From Streptomyces klenkii (GTDB lineage Bacteria; Actinomycetota; Actinomycetes; Streptomycetales; Streptomycetaceae): DNA of 64,000 bases. The notes under the pieces were generated by a model. It was not told the origin of the DNA, did not search any database, and worked only from the letters and a program-made list of their open reading frames with translations. Position 1 is the first letter of the stretch, and the number at the start of each line of letters is the position of its first letter. The position numbers were made by a program, and so were the translations under genes. Below, one piece after another: positions 62,847-64,000 of the stretch. The stretch is taken from contig NZ_RBAM01000001.1 of the NCBI RefSeq assembly GCF_003626645.1, positions 1 through 64,000 of the forward strand. The letters are read 5' to 3'.

Positions 62847-63893
62847 TCAAGCCGTGACCCAGGTGCCGGTCACCGCCACCGTGGTGACGCCGGGGCCGAA
62901 GGCGATGACCAGGCCCTGGTCTCCGGGGTGCGGCGGGTCGGCGAAGGTCTGCTCCAGGACGTCGAGGACGACCACGCTCGCGGTGTTGCCCCGCCGGGCG
63001 AGGGAGTTCTCGCTGAGCTCGAACATCGCAAGCGGAATGCCCAGCCCCTTGCTCACCTCGTACATGATCCGGGGGCCGCCCGTGTGGCTGATGAGGAAGT
63101 CGGGCTGCGGCGCGAGGACGGACGTGTTGGCGCGCAGCCACTTGTCGAGGAGCGGCATCGACTCGGCCACGACGCGGGATATCCGCGGGTTGGTGTCGAA
63201 GTGGAAGCCGAGTTCGTCGACGTCGTAGGAGATGTGCCGCAGCGTGTCCGGGGCGAGGTCCTCGTAGGCGGCGTCGAGCCGCAGTCCGGGCCGGTCGTCG
63301 CGGACCACGCAGGCCGCGGCCGCGTCGCCGAAGAGGGCGGTCGAGACGAACGACGCGATGCGGTCGTCGCCCGGCTGGTAGGAGAGGGAGCACAGTTCGA
63401 CCGCGACGACCAGGGTGACGGATCCCGGGTGGGCCAGGGACAGTTCCCGGGCGCGCGCGAGCGCGTACGCCCCGCCGGCACAGCCGACCTGGGTGAAGGC
63501 CAGCCGCCGGGCGTCGCGCCGTAGCCCGAGCCGGCCCGCGATGCAGGCGTCCAGCCCGGGGAGGAGGTAGCCGGTGCACGAGACCAGCACGAGGTGGTCC
63601 ACCTCGTCCGGCGTGGTGTCCGCTTGCGCGAGGGCGCGTTCCGCGGCGCCGGCGCCCAGCGCGGTGCCGGCCGTGGCGTAGCGGCGCATGCGTTCGCCGA
63701 AGGTTCTCGGGCGCGTCACGGTGTCGAAGGGGTCTATGAGCGATCTGGTGCGTACTGAGGTGTTGCGCATGAGGCCGAGGGCGGACCGGATCCTGGGGTG
63801 GCCGGCGTGCAGCTTCGCCATGTGGGCCACGACCTCGTCGAGCGTGGCGGAGTGCTCGGGCAGGCTTAAGGCGGGACGGCAGACGATGGACAT
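62847..63893 (-). CDS. Type III polyketide synthase (TTA codon)
   Basis: A 348-residue chalcone synthase-family enzyme. The triad Cys138 (TQVGCAGGAYAL), His270 (ISHTGGPRIMY) and Asn303 (RRGNTASVVVL) has the numbering of tetrahydroxynaphthalene synthase (RppA), and VSCTGYLLPGL also keeps its Cys106. Overall it is divergent from RppA, so the product is uncertain. Codon 9 is TTA (63867-63869), so its synthesis should need bldA tRNA. GAGGAG is 5 bases before the ATG at 63893; a longer frame to 63947 lacks a ribosome site. No partner oxidase is beside it. Confidence 0.92.
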   Translation of the reverse strand: MSIVCRPALSLPEHSATLDEVVAHMAKLHAGHPRIRSALGLMRNTSVRTRSLIDPFDTVTRPRTFGERMRRYATAGTALGAGAAERALAQADTTPDEVDHLVLVSCTGYLLPGLDACIAGRLGLRRDARRLAFTQVGCAGGAYALARARELSLAHPGSVTLVVAVELCSLSYQPGDDRIASFVSTALFGDAAAACVVRDDRPGLRLDAAYEDLAPDTLRHISYDVDELGFHFDTNPRISRVVAESMPLLDKWLRANTSVLAPQPDFLISHTGGPRIMYEVSKGLGIPLAMFELSENSLARRGNTASVVVLDVLEQTFADPPHPGDQGLVIAFGPGVTTVAVTGTWVTA

Positions 63894-64000
63894 GCTTCTC
63901 CTCGCTCCGGCATCGGAAAGATCAAGCTCTGCGAGCGAGCCAACCACGGGCGATCGGCCACGTCACCCGACGAAGGGTTACAAGATCTTTACGGTGGTGC
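63894..64000. other. Upstream region of the type III PKS gene, no gene seen
   Basis: These 107 bases hold the ribosome site of the type III PKS (GAGGAGA) and its promoter region. The segment near 63980-64000 is more A/T-rich than its surroundings. Nothing else is supported. Confidence 0.5.

Overview
This window is high-GC actinobacterial DNA and almost certainly Streptomyces. Third codon positions are nearly all G or C, GTG starts are common, genes are coupled by ATGA/GTGA overlaps, and four genes carry the rare TTA leucine codon that Streptomyces uses for bldA-dependent control. The content (valine catabolism, glyoxylate bypass, two type III polyketide synthases, P450, many one-component regulators, secreted hydrolases) fits a chromosomal region with a good share of accessory genes. 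I saw no tRNA, rRNA, transposase or CRISPR array.

Layout. 1-10 kb: tail of a lytic transglycosylase, a PP2C phosphatase, a TetR/SDR divergent pair with a palindromic operator, two GNATs, a stand-alone maltokinase-cap protein, an alpha/beta hydrolase, a LysR/tautomerase pair and an ABC-F protein. 9.9-16.6 kb: a tightly coupled minus-strand operon (methyltransferase, MenA/UbiA prenyltransferase, Baeyer-Villiger-type monooxygenase with a TTA codon, DUF2834 membrane protein, secreted I36-like protein), followed on the other strand by a lipoprotein-type beta-carbonic anhydrase and a squalene/phytoene synthase-like enzyme. Together these may be an undescribed prenylated-metabolite locus. 17-21 kb: ferredoxin-like/MBL protein, alcohol dehydrogenase and an ArsR/MFS pair under a repeat-rich operator.

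21-32.8 kb is central carbon metabolism. A five-gene, fully overlapping valine/isobutyrate operon (mmsA, acyl-CoA dehydrogenase, 3-hydroxyisobutyryl-CoA hydrolase, mmsB, enoyl-CoA hydratase) lies downstream of what reads as a complete cobalamin riboswitch. Next are a ScfR/RamB-type regulator and divergent aceA, aceB and a 3-hydroxybutyryl-CoA dehydrogenase. The regulator/aceA gap holds three copies of an 18-19 bp repeat. 32.8-44.6 kb: type III PKS, secreted proteins, OYE/MerR pair, a second LysR/tautomerase pair, an APH-like kinase, a TTA-containing LuxR regulator next to a secreted esterase and a secreted serine protease, and a large membrane protein.

45-54 kb: a large LAL-type LuxR regulator divergent from a coupled run of DHA2 MFS exporter, small potassium channel, membrane protein and DUF2252 protein, then a cation/proton antiporter. 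54-58 kb: an ECF sigma factor operon with a soluble partner protein, a ROK-like protein that lacks the phosphate-binding motif and carries a TTA codon, and a normal ROK kinase, with a small membrane peptide divergent from it. 58-64 kb: TetR/methyltransferase pair with a leaderless-looking promoter, DoxX protein, P450 followed by a strange open frame with no normal start codon, a GNAT-IF-1 operon with a probable leader peptide, and a second type III PKS with TTA as its ninth codon.
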